From positions 48,494,638 to 48,558,637 of the forward strand of contig OY997589.1 in the NCBI GenBank assembly GCA_963921825.1: 64,000 nt of DNA, read 5' to 3'. The stretch's first letter is position 1, and every line of letters starts with the position of its first letter. Shown in pieces: positions 1 to 11,171 of this stretch. The notes below the pieces were generated by a model that searched no databases, was not told where the DNA came from, and saw only the letters and a program-made list of their open reading frames with translations. The position numbers and the translations under genes are program-made. This DNA is from Erodium maritimum. Taxonomy: Eukaryota; Streptophyta; Magnoliopsida; Geraniales; Geraniaceae.

Positions 1-102
1 AACCCTGTTGTAGTGAATATCATTTTCGTCACGGCCGTCTCCATGTTGTCTAACCGATTAATTTATATTATGATTAATTACCTTTTGTACCCCTCTTTTA
101 TT

Positions 103-1287
103 GGTAACGTACTTTTAGTACTCTTACGTTTTGTAACGTTCAAAAACAGTCCCTACATTTTGATAACTTGCATCTGTTAGTTTTTTCGACGAAATATATG
201 TTTTACCCCTCACTTTTCAAACAAACAACAAGTTTATCATTAAAAATAAATTAAAATTCAATTTAATTTAATATATATTTATGACGAAATTATAATTCGA
301 TTAATTTCTTAATCATTCCATCAAACAAAAGTTATATCATTAAAATCAAAATTAGTATCCTTAATTAACTGCTCACTTAAAGAAATTATTAATGGGTTGA
401 CTTATTCATTAATTAAAATTTTGTATTCAAGAAATCTTTCTTAATAAATCAATTTATTTTTTTAATTAATTAATTCTTAATTATCTTCTTCTTCATTTAA
501 TCAGTATCAAACTCTCAAACTCCAACAACTTTATCTTCTTCTTTCAATCCTACATGAATCAAAGACATAAGAACAAACCCACCTAAATCAAATAACAAAG
601 ACCAAAGAGCAAACACACCATCATCGTCTTCTACAACTCTACCCACCAAACACATCTCCGAACTCACCTCATCGACAAATCAGGGTTTGTCTGGTCGCTT
701 GAACGATAATGACCACCATTAGAGGGATAAGGAGAGGGCCAGAAGATGGGTTATCAAGTAGTTGTAGCCAAGCTTCACTTACTTCGAATTGACACTCTGG
801 AGGAAACTAGGGAGCCTCCGGCTGTGGTGGATCTGAACCCCATCAGTGGCGGGTCGATTTTGGTCATGGTGGGTATCGAAGGAATCGTCTTCTCCAATCA
901 AGATTGCTACATAAACATACAATTCTAGGCGTTTCTGAGGTGGGAATGGTCGCGATTGCGAAGATTGGGAGGTGTGTCGATGAAGAAATGGATATGGGAA
1001 GAAGAGGAAGGGAGGATGAGTGTGTAGATCTGTTTAGGAGAGATGAACAGATCTGTTTTAGGAATTAATTAGGTTAGTTTTTTATTTATTTATTTTGTTA
1101 TTAAAGAGGGGTAATCTTGTCATTTAGAAATATTTTTGAAATTTGTTTATTAAAATAGAACATTTTAGAATATTTTGTCAATTTTAACGGAATATTCTAA
1201 AATTTACATGGAAACAACGGTTACCAAAACATAGGGACTGTTTTTGAATGTTACAAAACGTAAGGATGCTAAATGTAAGTATTTAAC
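103..1287. mobile_element. TIR element, probably non-autonomous MULE
   Basis: The two ends are imperfect inverted repeats. The left arm around 128-165 (acgttttgtaacgttcaaaa, then acagtcccta) is the reverse complement of the right arm around 1233-1265. The core (about 540-1060) is more GC-rich and holds a 60-codon open frame at 746-928 with no domain I recognise. It could be a captured gene fragment, as in a Pack-MULE. I could not fix the outer ends or find a clean target-site duplication, so the limits are good to about 20 bp. Positions 1-102 before it hold nothing I recognise. Confidence 0.55.
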
Positions 1288-1499
1288 CCTTTATATTACT
1301 TCACCGGAGTAAACTAGTAATCTCTACCGATACGGTAAAAAAAACGGTCATGTAAAGACACATGACGAGCGTGTAAAGCACGCACCCCAGAGCGTTTTAG
1401 AAGCGCAAAGAAAGAAGGGGGCACTGTGGAATCTATACCGATCCAATCCTAACCGTTGAAAACTCTTATCCAACAGCAGCTGTACTTGAAGTTGTCGGC

Positions 1500-1661
1500 A
1501 AAACCGCCGCGGTGGCCACGCGCCTTCCCCTGAAAGTAGACCCCACACGCCATCGCGAGTCGTCCCTGCGCTTTCCAGACCCTAGAGAGAAGAGAAGAAT
1601 AAAAATACAATTATTATCGAGACGAGACCATAATTTTGGATACGTAGATCTGCCTCTCGAG
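1500..1661 (+). promoter_or_regulatory. ACER: Candidate non-coding leader exon of the ceramidase gene
   Basis: The ceramidase ATG lies at 3383 in an exon that appears to begin after an acceptor (tgtgcag, ending 3322). A leader exon further upstream is therefore likely. The stretch up to 1661 is GC-richer than its surroundings and ends at a plausible donor (ctcgag then gttggt). The transcription start was not located and no convincing TATA box was chosen. This is inference from splice-like signals only. Confidence 0.35.
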
Positions 1662-3322
1662 GTTGGTATTCTTTCATTCTCTTGTGTTTTTCTATCGTGA
1701 TGGCTGAATTGAACTAGTGATTTTGTGTGAAATTTGAAGTGAGGCAATGTTGCGGAGAGCTTGTTATTGATTATGTGAAAAGGGGGTTAAGGGTACTTCT
1801 GGTTCAGCATTGTTGCCGAGTATGGACTTGTCTGGATTAATGTTCTTAGCTAGTGTGTTGATGCTGCTATTATATTTGTTTCAGTGATTAGTTTTTGCAT
1901 TTCTAGTTGGAGAAACTTACTTCTCAGCAACACCTCAATACATGGTCCTTCATCTTTTGCTCAATATTTCTTGGGACAGTATAATATAGACCTCATTCGA
2001 GATTGATCAGGCTGTTGTAGTTGAATATTTTGTCATAAGTTAGAGGGTTTGTAAAGATTAAGTTCATATGATAGGTTTCTTAAATGGTTGACGCATATAA
2101 CTGATAAAATATGCAAATTTAGATTAGTTTTCTTATGCTTGTTTTATGGTTAAAGCCTGATTAGTTTCTAAATTTTGGGATTTTGTGGCTCGAGTATTAT
2201 ACTTTATTTTTGTATGATTTACCTATTAGACCACTCTTCTTTTTGCTCAATTGAAATAAGTTGCATTGCTTGCATTATTTAAGACAGTAATAGTATTTTT
2301 GAAATGTTGGCCAGTTATCAATCTATATTCTTTGTTTGTGTCATTTTGCATTCATAGGATGTTTTTGGTTAATGCATCCCTGGGGTTTATTGCTGATATA
2401 AATATCTTATATATCAATGCTAGGAGCAGACAATCCAGAGAAAGGGCTGTGCTTGACAAATATTGACAAATATTGACAAATTGTAAGATGAAAAAAACGA
2501 GCATTTCATTGTCTTCATTCTATAAGGAGTACCGGGGTTCTCTGATTCTAGATTCAATTTTCTTAGTATGATAGTTTTGTTATTAGTAAGTGGCAACAGA
2601 AAATGTAAGGCCTGTCTGTCTGGAGAAGATGTGTATGACTTTACTGCATTTTGACACTACGTGTTTGTGGTATCATTGCACAAATTAGTAAGGGGCTTAG
2701 TGTGATAATATAAGTTTTATTTGCAAACATTAATCAAGGTTCAACTTGGCACACAACTATATATAGAAACAAGGGCTAAAAGTGAATCTCCCGTTAATTT
2801 CATTGGCTGCTTTCAAGTTTTATCCAACCATATTTCAAGAATGTTTTTAATATATAATTAGGCTTAGTTTTCCCTCGGACACATATAGAAGCTTTATAAC
2901 ACCACCATTTCTGCATTGTGGAACATCTGTTATTTTGTGTTGCATGAGGTAGTATACCAGATAGTTTTTCTAATGATGAATCTTTTTTGTTCACGATTTT
3001 GCAGTTGTTCTCTTTGTTTCTAGGCGGGCACACTACAACAGAAATATATCATTGATTTTGTAATAAGTTGAAAGCTTTGTGAGAATATGACGTGTTATGC
3101 TTTTGGTTCTCCTGGCTCAGTTTAGGAGATAAAACTGTCATTTGTGTCTTCAAGTTGGTTGCAGTAAAGCAAATCTTTATTTACATGACCTTTCTGGTTA
3201 AGCATGTTGGAAGTTTGAGCTGATAGTTTGCAAATTATAAGATGTGAGTTATGAGTGCAAACAGTGTCTATTCTATGTGTTTTGTGCATGTTTATTATCT
3301 TGATTTTAGTGTATCTGTGCAG
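1662..3322 (+). other. Candidate leader intron / upstream region of the ceramidase gene
   Basis: T-rich plus strand with no protein family recognisable in any frame, as expected for a plant leader intron. It ends in a pyrimidine-rich stretch and the acceptor tgtgcag at 3316-3322. If the leader-exon model is wrong, this is simply 5' flanking DNA. I see no RNA gene or repeat structure in it. Confidence 0.35.
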
Positions 3323-3382
3323 ATTATATGAGGCTTAAAACATAATAATCATACGGCTTACCTTGGGCATAAACAGTGAAGA

Positions 3383-6300
3383 ATGGCGGGCGCAATATCA
3401 AGCTTCTGGGGCCCTGTCACATCTACCGACTGGTGTGAGACAAATTATGTCTACTCTTCTTATGTTGCTGAGTTTTTCAACACCATGTCAAACATCCCTG
3501 GCATTCTTTTGGCACTCATTGGCCTTACAAATGCCCTCCGGCAGCGGTTTGAGAAGAGGTTTAGTGTCCTCCACCTATCCAACATGATACTTGCTATTGG
3601 GAGCATTATATACCATGCCACTCTGCAACGCATGTATGTATTACGGTCTCATTGGTAACATCTTGTGCTTTTGGATGAATTAGCCAATTAATATTATGCC
3701 TGCATATATTTGTTTTCTGAATATTTTTTAGGGTTAATTGCTAAACACTACCAAAACTTGTGTCCACTTGCTAAAAATTACAGAGTTTAAAAGTGGACAA
3801 AAACATACGATAAGTATTGTCCAGTCTTCTGTTACAAGTAATGAACAAAATATTCTGTTCTGTTAACCCCTACAGGATATGTGGACAATACTTCTAGCTT
3901 TGAAAAGTATGGTGGTCAAAACATATAACACTGAAAGGTTCAGTGGTCAAAACACATTGGCCATGAAAAGTACTGTGGACAAAACATTTGGGCCAATACT
4001 TATCAGAACAGGATATTCTGTTCATTATTTTAATAGAAGACTGTGGACTATACTAATTGTATGTTTTTGTCCTCTTTTAAACTCGGTGTAGTTTTTTACC
4101 AACTAGGCAAAACTTTTTGTAGTATTAAGCAATTAACCCTATTTTTTATGGTAAATTCTTCTTACCTTTCGAATATCAAGAACTAGCATTTGCTAGTGCT
4201 TTTGTAGAGAACTTGTGTTTCTTGAAGTTTTTTGTACCTATTAAAGTATGTGCAAGGTCTGTCTTCACTCAGATCTTTCTGGACCTTTTCCCAACTTTTT
4301 TCACATGTCTTCCTTTTTTCTGATTTATCTAGACTTTTGTTCAAACCTGCTGTTTCGAGTGTTAAATTGAACGTTCGATTGATATTTCTTGTTGTTCAAT
4401 ATAATCAAGGTATCCCTTTACTTTATACAAGGATTAACTCTATACTAAATAGGAAATACAATATGCTTAGCAACATAGAAATAGGCAAGGCTAATAGGAA
4501 ACTAGGAATAAGAAACACTTGTAACTGGAAAAAAACTAAACTCTAACACTCCCCCTGACATGCAAGAATAAATTTTAACTCCATGTTGTAGCGTATCACT
4601 GTGCTGTAGTTGCCTAAAACTAATATTTAAGAATTTTTTTTAACTCAACACTCCCCCTCACGTCTAGTACTAGACATCTGCATAAAAGGGGATTCCAAAC
4701 AATAACTCCTTGCCCACCTTCTTAATCATATATTAATGATTGGGAAAGCAATAACTCTCTAAAATCTATATTTGGACTAATTATTATCGCCTCCTTTCAC
4801 AACTGGGCATGTGAATGATATCGTATGCATGCTACATAGTACATAGCTACATGGTACATATTCAGCGGGACAAGCACCATAGGTTTTGTTATTGATTATA
4901 TTCTTATATCATGTGAGTTTCTTTTTTCTGGGAGATTAATTGCTCAATAATCTTTACTAACAATCAAGGCATTTCCCTAACAATTTTGGTTGTGTGAATC
5001 GTAGAAAGAATTTTTTTTTTTCTCGTCAATAACTGCAAGTATGAGCACTAGAACTAGTGATCACATACTTATCATATGAGGGCCCACCATTACTCCTACA
5101 ACCCCAAAAAAAAGCATTTCACGACCTGCAACATTGGTTTTCATTGGTGTGTTCCTCGTGTGTATTGCCCCATAGAACTTCATTGTACTCAATGAAGTGA
5201 TCTGTAGAGCGAAGGAAGCTCTGGATCTGCAAGTGTGATACCATAGTACAAAGATGTGAACCCATCAGTGATGAGGAAACCTAAAAATAAACCCCCTGAT
5301 AAAGCTGCCTTAACCAACAAAGAATTATAGCGTACTCAAGGCATAGAGACTCCAAACCAAAACCAATGTAGTGCTTACTTATTTGTTTTTGTTCTCTTTT
5401 CTGTTTGCTTATCTTGTTAACTTGTAAAGTTATGTGTCGATCAGATGTTGCACCACTTAAGTGAACTTCCTTCTAGATAGACTGCATCTGTGATTATGAA
5501 TGATGTCAAGGTGAGCAAGAAAAAAAGTGAAGTCGAATAACAAATTCAAGTTCTGTAGGGCCCATTTACAATGGTTGCTGTTGACGCTGTTACTGCAAAA
5601 CATGGTTTTCCCATCTGTTTTGCTTCTCAGGAAGTTTATATTCCCAAATAGAATCTGTACTTATAGAATCTTTTTCTTCTTGGCAAGACCATTAAAATTT
5701 AGGCATTATTGCAAAAACTCACCATGTAATATGCATGTTTTGCAGTTCCTTACCCTCCTTGAAGTATCGTTGCATTTTGTTACCGTGTAGAAATTTTAAA
5801 TTGCAACGTTTGTTATGTCAAATGAAAAACACCACTTAAAGGCTCACGTGACTGGAATGTGAGACTTTTTTTAATAATGCCGAAACTAACCTTGAATGGG
5901 TATAGAAAACCATGTCTTCTCCCTGTGTTACAGCTATGGTGAGAGAACATGCGCCGAAATGGTGAGGACATATACTCATTGAAGGTTAGTTTTGTCATTA
6001 TTCAAAGAATTCGCCTCACATGCCAGCCACACGAGGCTTTAACTGGTGTTTTCTATCTGATTTAACAAACGGTGCAATTTAAAAATTCCGCACGGTAAGG
6101 AAATGCAACGATACTTGGAGGAGGGTAAGAAATTGCATAATACATGGTAAGTTATCGCATTTATCCCTTAAAATAAAATTAAGAAGAGGCCTGAACCATT
6201 GACAAAAGTGCCTTTTCTGGACTTGATAAATTGAATCTGATAATCACAAGACTGTCATAATGTAGAATTCAACACCTTGAACTTCACGAAGATCATATGG

Positions 6301-7012
6301 TGATCCCACTGGGGGCAATGTGTTAGTATTTCTGTATTGGAATATATGTTTCTTGCTGTACTAGAATTCATGTATTTCTGTGATTTTAAATTGTTTATGC
6401 ACTGTGTATTATTATCACGACGACCATGTGACAGTTTCTTAGTGGAGTTAACATACATTGATGCACGATAATGGATCTTGTGTATAATTGGTTTTCAGGC
6501 AGCAGCAAGGTGATGAAACACCAATGGTATGGGAAATGCTCCTATATATCTATATACTTTATTCTCCAGATTGGCACTATCGAAGTACCATGCCTACCTT
6601 CTTGTTCTTTTATGGTGCTGCATTTGCTTTTGTCCATGCTCTGGTCCGTTTTGGGATTGGCTTCAAGGTGCACTACATTGTTCTCTGTCTTCTATGCATT
6701 CCTCGGATGTACAAGTACTATATTTATACCAAAGATGTGGATGCTAAGCGGCTCGCTAAATTATACCTAGCCACCATAATAATGGGAAGTCTCTGCTGGC
6801 TCCTTGACAGAGTGTTCTGCAAGGAGCTCTCCAATTGGTACTTCAATCTGCAGGGTCATGCTTTGTGGCATATTTTCATGGGCTTCAATTCATATTTTGC
6901 AAACACGTTCCTGATGTTCTGTCGGGCCCAGCAACTGGGATGGAGCCCAAAAGTTAGCCACTTCCTAGGCTTGTTTCCTTATGTGAAGATCCAAAAACCC
7001 AAAACTCAGTAA
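3383..7012 (+). CDS. ACER: Alkaline ceramidase (ACER family), join(3383..3633,6499..7012)
   Basis: Membrane enzyme predicted to hydrolyse the N-acyl bond of ceramide or phytoceramide, giving sphingoid base and fatty acid, in the ER/Golgi. The two exons (251 and 514 nt) splice in frame at cat|gtatgt...ttttcag|gcagc and give 254 aa, the family's usual length. Residues aligned by family knowledge are all present: the calcium-site set D16, W17, E19, N21, E30; the active-site S74 and D89; and the zinc ligands H78, H204, H208. Several hydrophobic segments fit the seven-pass fold. The C-terminus KPKTQ fits a KxKxx ER-retrieval signal. The ATG at 3383 is preferred because the family's conserved N-terminus begins there; a longer overlapping frame at 3363 is out of phase. 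The 2865-bp intron is inflated by transposon remnants. No stop or frameshift is seen, so the gene looks functional. Confidence 0.95.
3731..4139. mobile_element. MULE-type MITE in the ceramidase intron
   Basis: A 409-bp element with inverted ends (gggttaattgctaaacacta at the left; its imperfect complement, agtattaagcaattaaccc, at the right). The inverted repeat runs inward through a gtggac/gtccac-rich region. It is flanked by a perfect 9-bp direct repeat, tatttttta, at 3722-3730 and 4140-4148, the Mutator-type target-site length. It has no coding capacity. Confidence 0.85.
4390..5600 (-). mobile_element. Decayed LTR-retrotransposon remnant in the ceramidase intron
   Basis: 4390-4547 reads on the minus strand like a short Ty1/copia-type LTR: it begins TGTTAGAG and ends AACAACA. 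It is followed on the plus strand by cactccccctgac, the complement of a purine-rich tract next to a 3' LTR. A second ccccct tract lies at about 4650. The remaining 900 bp are full of stops and show no recognisable pol motif. No matching second LTR or target-site duplication was found, so the right limit is approximate. Confidence 0.4.
5701..6168. mobile_element. Foldback mini-element in the ceramidase intron
   Basis: The plus-strand block around 5745-5805 (ccttaccctccttgaagtat, then cgttgcat) reappears inverted around 6090-6130 (atgcaacgatacttggagga, then gggtaag). The outer parts are also complementary (accatgta at about 5721; tacatggt at about 6140). Flanking ttaaaat sequences on both sides could be a degenerate target-site duplication. 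It is non-coding. Confidence 0.6.
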
Positions 7013-7912
7013 AAGATGTTGGTGCCTGATAAATGTTATCTCATATTTTGGTACAAGTATGGTTTTGACAGGTTAATACTAGCAATTACAATTCGTTTCT
7101 CTCGGAATTGGATGTACATGATAATTGAACGTAATGTGGTTTGTTTGCAACATTGTGTGTTTGCTTGTTTTGCTGAAAAGAAAGTTTCCCTCACACAGAA
7201 TTTTTTCGTCCAACCAACATTGATGTATATGTGAGCAGACCTAGTGAATATTATTTTTGTAGAGATAATATTTTGAAATGTATCTTTATGATTTGTTTGT
7301 ACTAATTTGGTACTGGGAGATCTTTTTTACTTTGTTATTTAGTATCTATTTAGTCAATTTCTTCCGTTTTCTTCATATCCTTGAATATTAAATTGACATA
7401 GATAGGTCAAGATTCTAAAAAACTAGATGTAACGGTGAGATCTAGATGAATTCGTGGTGGAATCCAACCACCGATTTCGAGGACTGAAACCGATAGAAAA
7501 ATAGGTCAACTTGTTCAAAGTGAGGCGAGTAGGGTGGTCAAATTTAACCGGCATTGATGAAACCGACCAACATCGGAAACATACAACCGACATAAATTGT
7601 GAAAAATCGGAGTGTACCGATTGGGGTTCGGTTTTGGAGAGAGAACAACCAGTAAAATCGACACCGGCAACCACTCTCCATTAATCCATAGTCCCACGCC
7701 CAACAATCTGCAGTTGCATCTCGTCTGCATTGTTAGAGAGGCAAACGATAAAAAAAAGGGCTAGAGTCTGTAACAAATTGATTGGTGAATTTGGGCTAAC
7801 AACCCCAATTTGAATCTTCCGGCAACCCGTTGTTATTAATTTACTAAACCTAGTTACCTAGCATTATATCTATCTATATACCTATAGTTCTTTGTTTACT
7901 TTCATTTATATG
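7013..7912. other. Ceramidase 3' UTR and flank, with a possible hAT scrap
   Basis: AT-rich sequence after the stop codon should hold the 3' UTR and poly(A) site; no single poly(A) signal stands out. From about 7530 (tagggtggtcaaatttaacc) to about 7740 the sequence is rich in accgac/cggtt motifs like those near hAT termini elsewhere in this window. I see no matching right end, so this is at most a fragment. No coding sequence is recognised. Confidence 0.35.
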
Positions 7913-10235
7913 AGCGTTAATTTCATCTCACTACTCTAACTTTTTATTGTGACATCTCATTACCCCAATTTTTTTCACTTTCATACTCGTCGTTAATTTC
8001 CATCCAATTTTGGATGGAATATGGTCATGTGACTAGCATATGACCCTACTTTTTCAGAAAATGACCATACTACCGTTGACTCCCTTAAAACCCTAATGCC
8101 TCATCTCTTATTCTTCTTCTCTCCTTTTGCTTTCAAACAATTCAGATCTCCAATTTCTCACATTCCTAACGGCCAGCTTCAACCCATGCTCCACCGTCGC
8201 CCTCTACGTTGTCGGCATGAAGCCTGACTCCTCCCTCCTCTCCATGGTCGTCCGCTTCCCCGCTCAAGCGGTCGATGGGGTTCTGGGTGCCAAGGCGATC
8301 TTAAGCCTCACCAGATCTCTCCCCCGTGAACGTGCCGAGCAACAGGGACTCGTCGGAGCATCATCGGCGTCGTCGACCTCGGTCCTCAGCACCAGAGCAC
8401 CCCTTTTCTGGTCTTCTCTTTCTTCTCTGGTCCGCGAACTCGTGGCTCCCCAGACCCCTTCAAGCTTTGGAGCAATGCGAGCGATCGAACTCGCCGGAGA
8501 ATAAGGCTTGACGCGTCGACGACAAGAGAACATCCTGAGAAGATAACCGCTGTAGATCTGGAGCTTCATATTTTTTCAATTTGTTCTTGAGATTTTTAAT
8601 TTGCTTGGTCAAAAATAATATATACACATTAAAATCTGTGTTATGATGTGTTCGGGGGGATTTGTGTGATTTTCATTTCTAGGTCTTGATGTGCTCTGTG
8701 TCGTTTTGGGTATAGATTTTGATGATTCTGTGTTCCATTCAATTTATTTAATACAAATCCATTCAATTTGTTGAGTATAGATCCATTCAATTTGTTCAGT
8801 ATATAAGCATTAAAAAAAAGGGGATGATTTTTTTTCCTCAAAAGCTCTCCACACACCTCCAGGTGAGGTACCTCCTACCCTACTTAGGGTTTACTGCCGC
8901 CGCCGCCGCCGTCCTCACACCACGCCGCCTCCCCTCTCATCGTCGTCGTCTTCCCCACCGTCGCTCTCCTTCGCAGCCTGCAATCATCCCTCGCTTTCAG
9001 AGATGGTCTCCCCAGTTTCACGCCGTCAACTTGGTGGTGCGAGCCCTAGGTCGCCATGGTCGCCGGAGGATCCTCCTCGACCTCGCCCCATCATTCTCGG
9101 CCATCTGCAGCGGCCTCCTGCCCCAGGGTCACCCATCGCCGGCATGACTCAGCTCCCTCGATGGATCTGGGATCCGGGAGGAGGGATGGTAGGCTGGGGC
9201 CTATTTCACCGGCATCCGAATTCGGGACTCTCAACCCCGAACAAGTTTTTGCATCATGGAGGTCTCGGGGAATCTGCACTAAAGGCTAATTCTCTAGTAG
9301 GTTTCACTGTTTTAGTTCGAATACTAGTTTGGCTCAATAAGTTTAGGACTTTGGTTTACTATTTTTTTGTAAGGTTGGATCGAGGAACTCTTGAGTTCGG
9401 ATTTGCGAATCAAAGCGGACTATATGTATGGAACCATGTGTGCCCGACGGGCTACGGCCGGTTGGGACAAAAAGCTGGTATCCGAGACTGTTATGTCCCT
9501 CCTTGTAAGCATGAGATGAAATCGTAATACAACTACCTCTTTCCCGTTTCAAAAAAATGGACAATGATGTGGAGTTTGATGGTTATGAAATTTTTAGAAA
9601 ATTTAAAGAATACATGAAAATAAAAAAATTCTAGAATTTTAATGTTAATAAAAATAATTTCAGAAAATAAAATTCAAAACTAATAAATCTGATTTTTTTT
9701 AAAATTATATTAAAATCTGATTTTTTTAAAAATTTAAACTAAAATCTGTTTTTTTTTAATTTAAATTAAAATCTTATTTTTGTACAAATTTAAATTAAAA
9801 TCTGATTTTTGTAAAAATTTAAATTAAAATCTGATTTTTTAAATATTTTTAAATTAAATCTGTTTTTTTAATATACTTTTAAAAATAAAAACTGGTTTTA
9901 ATAAATAAAACTACGTTTTATAAAATAAAAACTGATTTTATAACAACTGAAAAAATAAAAATTGAATTTTAAATAAAATCTGAATTTTAACAAAAAATAA
10001 AATGATTTTTATCAAATAAAAAACTGATTTTTAGAAGGTAAACAAATAAAAAGAAATTTTAAACATCAATGGCATGGTTTTGAAAAAATGACTATTAGAG
10101 AGGGGTAATTTTGGAATTTTTAAGTGTGTTGGATGGAAAAATAATGAAAAGTTGACGGCGGGTATGAAATTGGAAAAAGTTACATGTTAGGGTAATGAGA
10201 TGCCACTAAAAAATGTTAGTATAATGAAATAAAAA
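7913..10235. mobile_element. MULE-type TIR element with GC-rich, gene-like interior
   Basis: Both ends carry a long imperfect inverted repeat: the left around 7920-7995 (including catctcattacccc, and tttcatactcgtcgttaa) against the right around 10150-10230 (ttgacggcgggtatgaaatt, ggtaatgagatg). Between them lies GC-rich sequence at 8160-8510 and 8890-9300 with gcc/ccg runs. Open frames occur at 8127-8504 and 9003-9527, but I could not assign either to a family. An AT-rich stretch at 9660-10060 repeats a motif close to aaaatctgattttt. The layout resembles a Pack-MULE. Exact ends and target-site duplication are not resolved. Confidence 0.6.
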
Positions 10236-10318
10236 TAAGAATTTTTCAACAATTATGTTCTCCGACATCACCCAATCGTCATCAATCTCCAGGTACGTGT
10301 CATTATCGCCACGCTTTC

Positions 10319-10960
10319 GTGCTCTCGTATTGTTGTGCACTGATTTTTGAAGGTTTCGATGGCCAAGTTCATGGCTTGGAATTGCCGAGGTTTAGGATCG
10401 GACCAAAATCGACAGCAACCAAAGGTTTATCAACCGAACACTCGTATGAGCCGATTGAAGAAGACCTTGAAACAATCCAGACAGTGGGTTTGGGATCCGG
10501 GAGTGGGACGATAAAATGTGTATTGTTCCACGACACCCCAGATCGGGTTACCTCAACAAACGAAGACGAAGGATTTCCAATACAAAGACGCCACACCACG
10601 AAAGCTATGAGGTTCAAAAGAATTGGCATCATAGGCTCCCTAGTTCTGGTGTTCCACCGGTCCCATTGGCACACACCAGAAAAGGAAGAGAGCGATCGGT
10701 AGTTGACGGTTGTGTCATGGTTTTTTGTTGTTTGTTTTCTTAGTTGAGTTTATTTTGTTGTTTTGGACTCTTTTTATCTGGGCGGATGTGAGATCGTTTT
10801 TTTTTCTGTCTAGATTGCGAATTAGAGTAAGTCTACGGATATAAGAGCACTGCAAAATCTACGGGGTCTCGGATATTTTCTGGAATCCAGGGTCAATTAC
10901 CCAAATTGTGTTTCGTTTTGGCATGATTAATTCAAATTCTTTTTTGTCTATTTCAAAAAG
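10319..10960 (+). pseudogene. LINE fragment (endonuclease start fused to a 3' tail)
   Basis: At 10361 a short frame opens with the pattern MAWNCRGLG, the hallmark start of the endonuclease/exonuclease/phosphatase domain of plant L1-type ORF2. Stops follow within about 40 codons. The later sequence (10700-10960) is T-rich and looks like the 3' end of such elements. Most of ORF2 is missing, so this is an internally deleted LINE scrap. Confidence 0.5.
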
Positions 10961-11171
10961 AAAAAGCAAATAATTGAAAGAATGGTAGAGTAAATTATAT
11001 TTAAATATTTTGAATATACACCATACAAACACGACTGGTCTAATACATCCATAAAAGTGAGATATATAATTTAATGGTAAAAAGAAGGTCCTCTAGTTTA
11101 TGTTAGAACTTTGCTCATCACATTCGTATGAGTAACTTTCTGTTTACATAAATCTTCCTACAGTTTCACAC

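Noticed and set aside
3363-3587. 74-codon frame starting before the ceramidase ATG
   Set aside because: Out of frame with the conserved ceramidase reading.
4232-4546. 104-codon frame in the ceramidase intron
   Set aside because: Overlaps the LTR-like remnant; no similarity, and the intron is well defined by splicing to the conserved protein.
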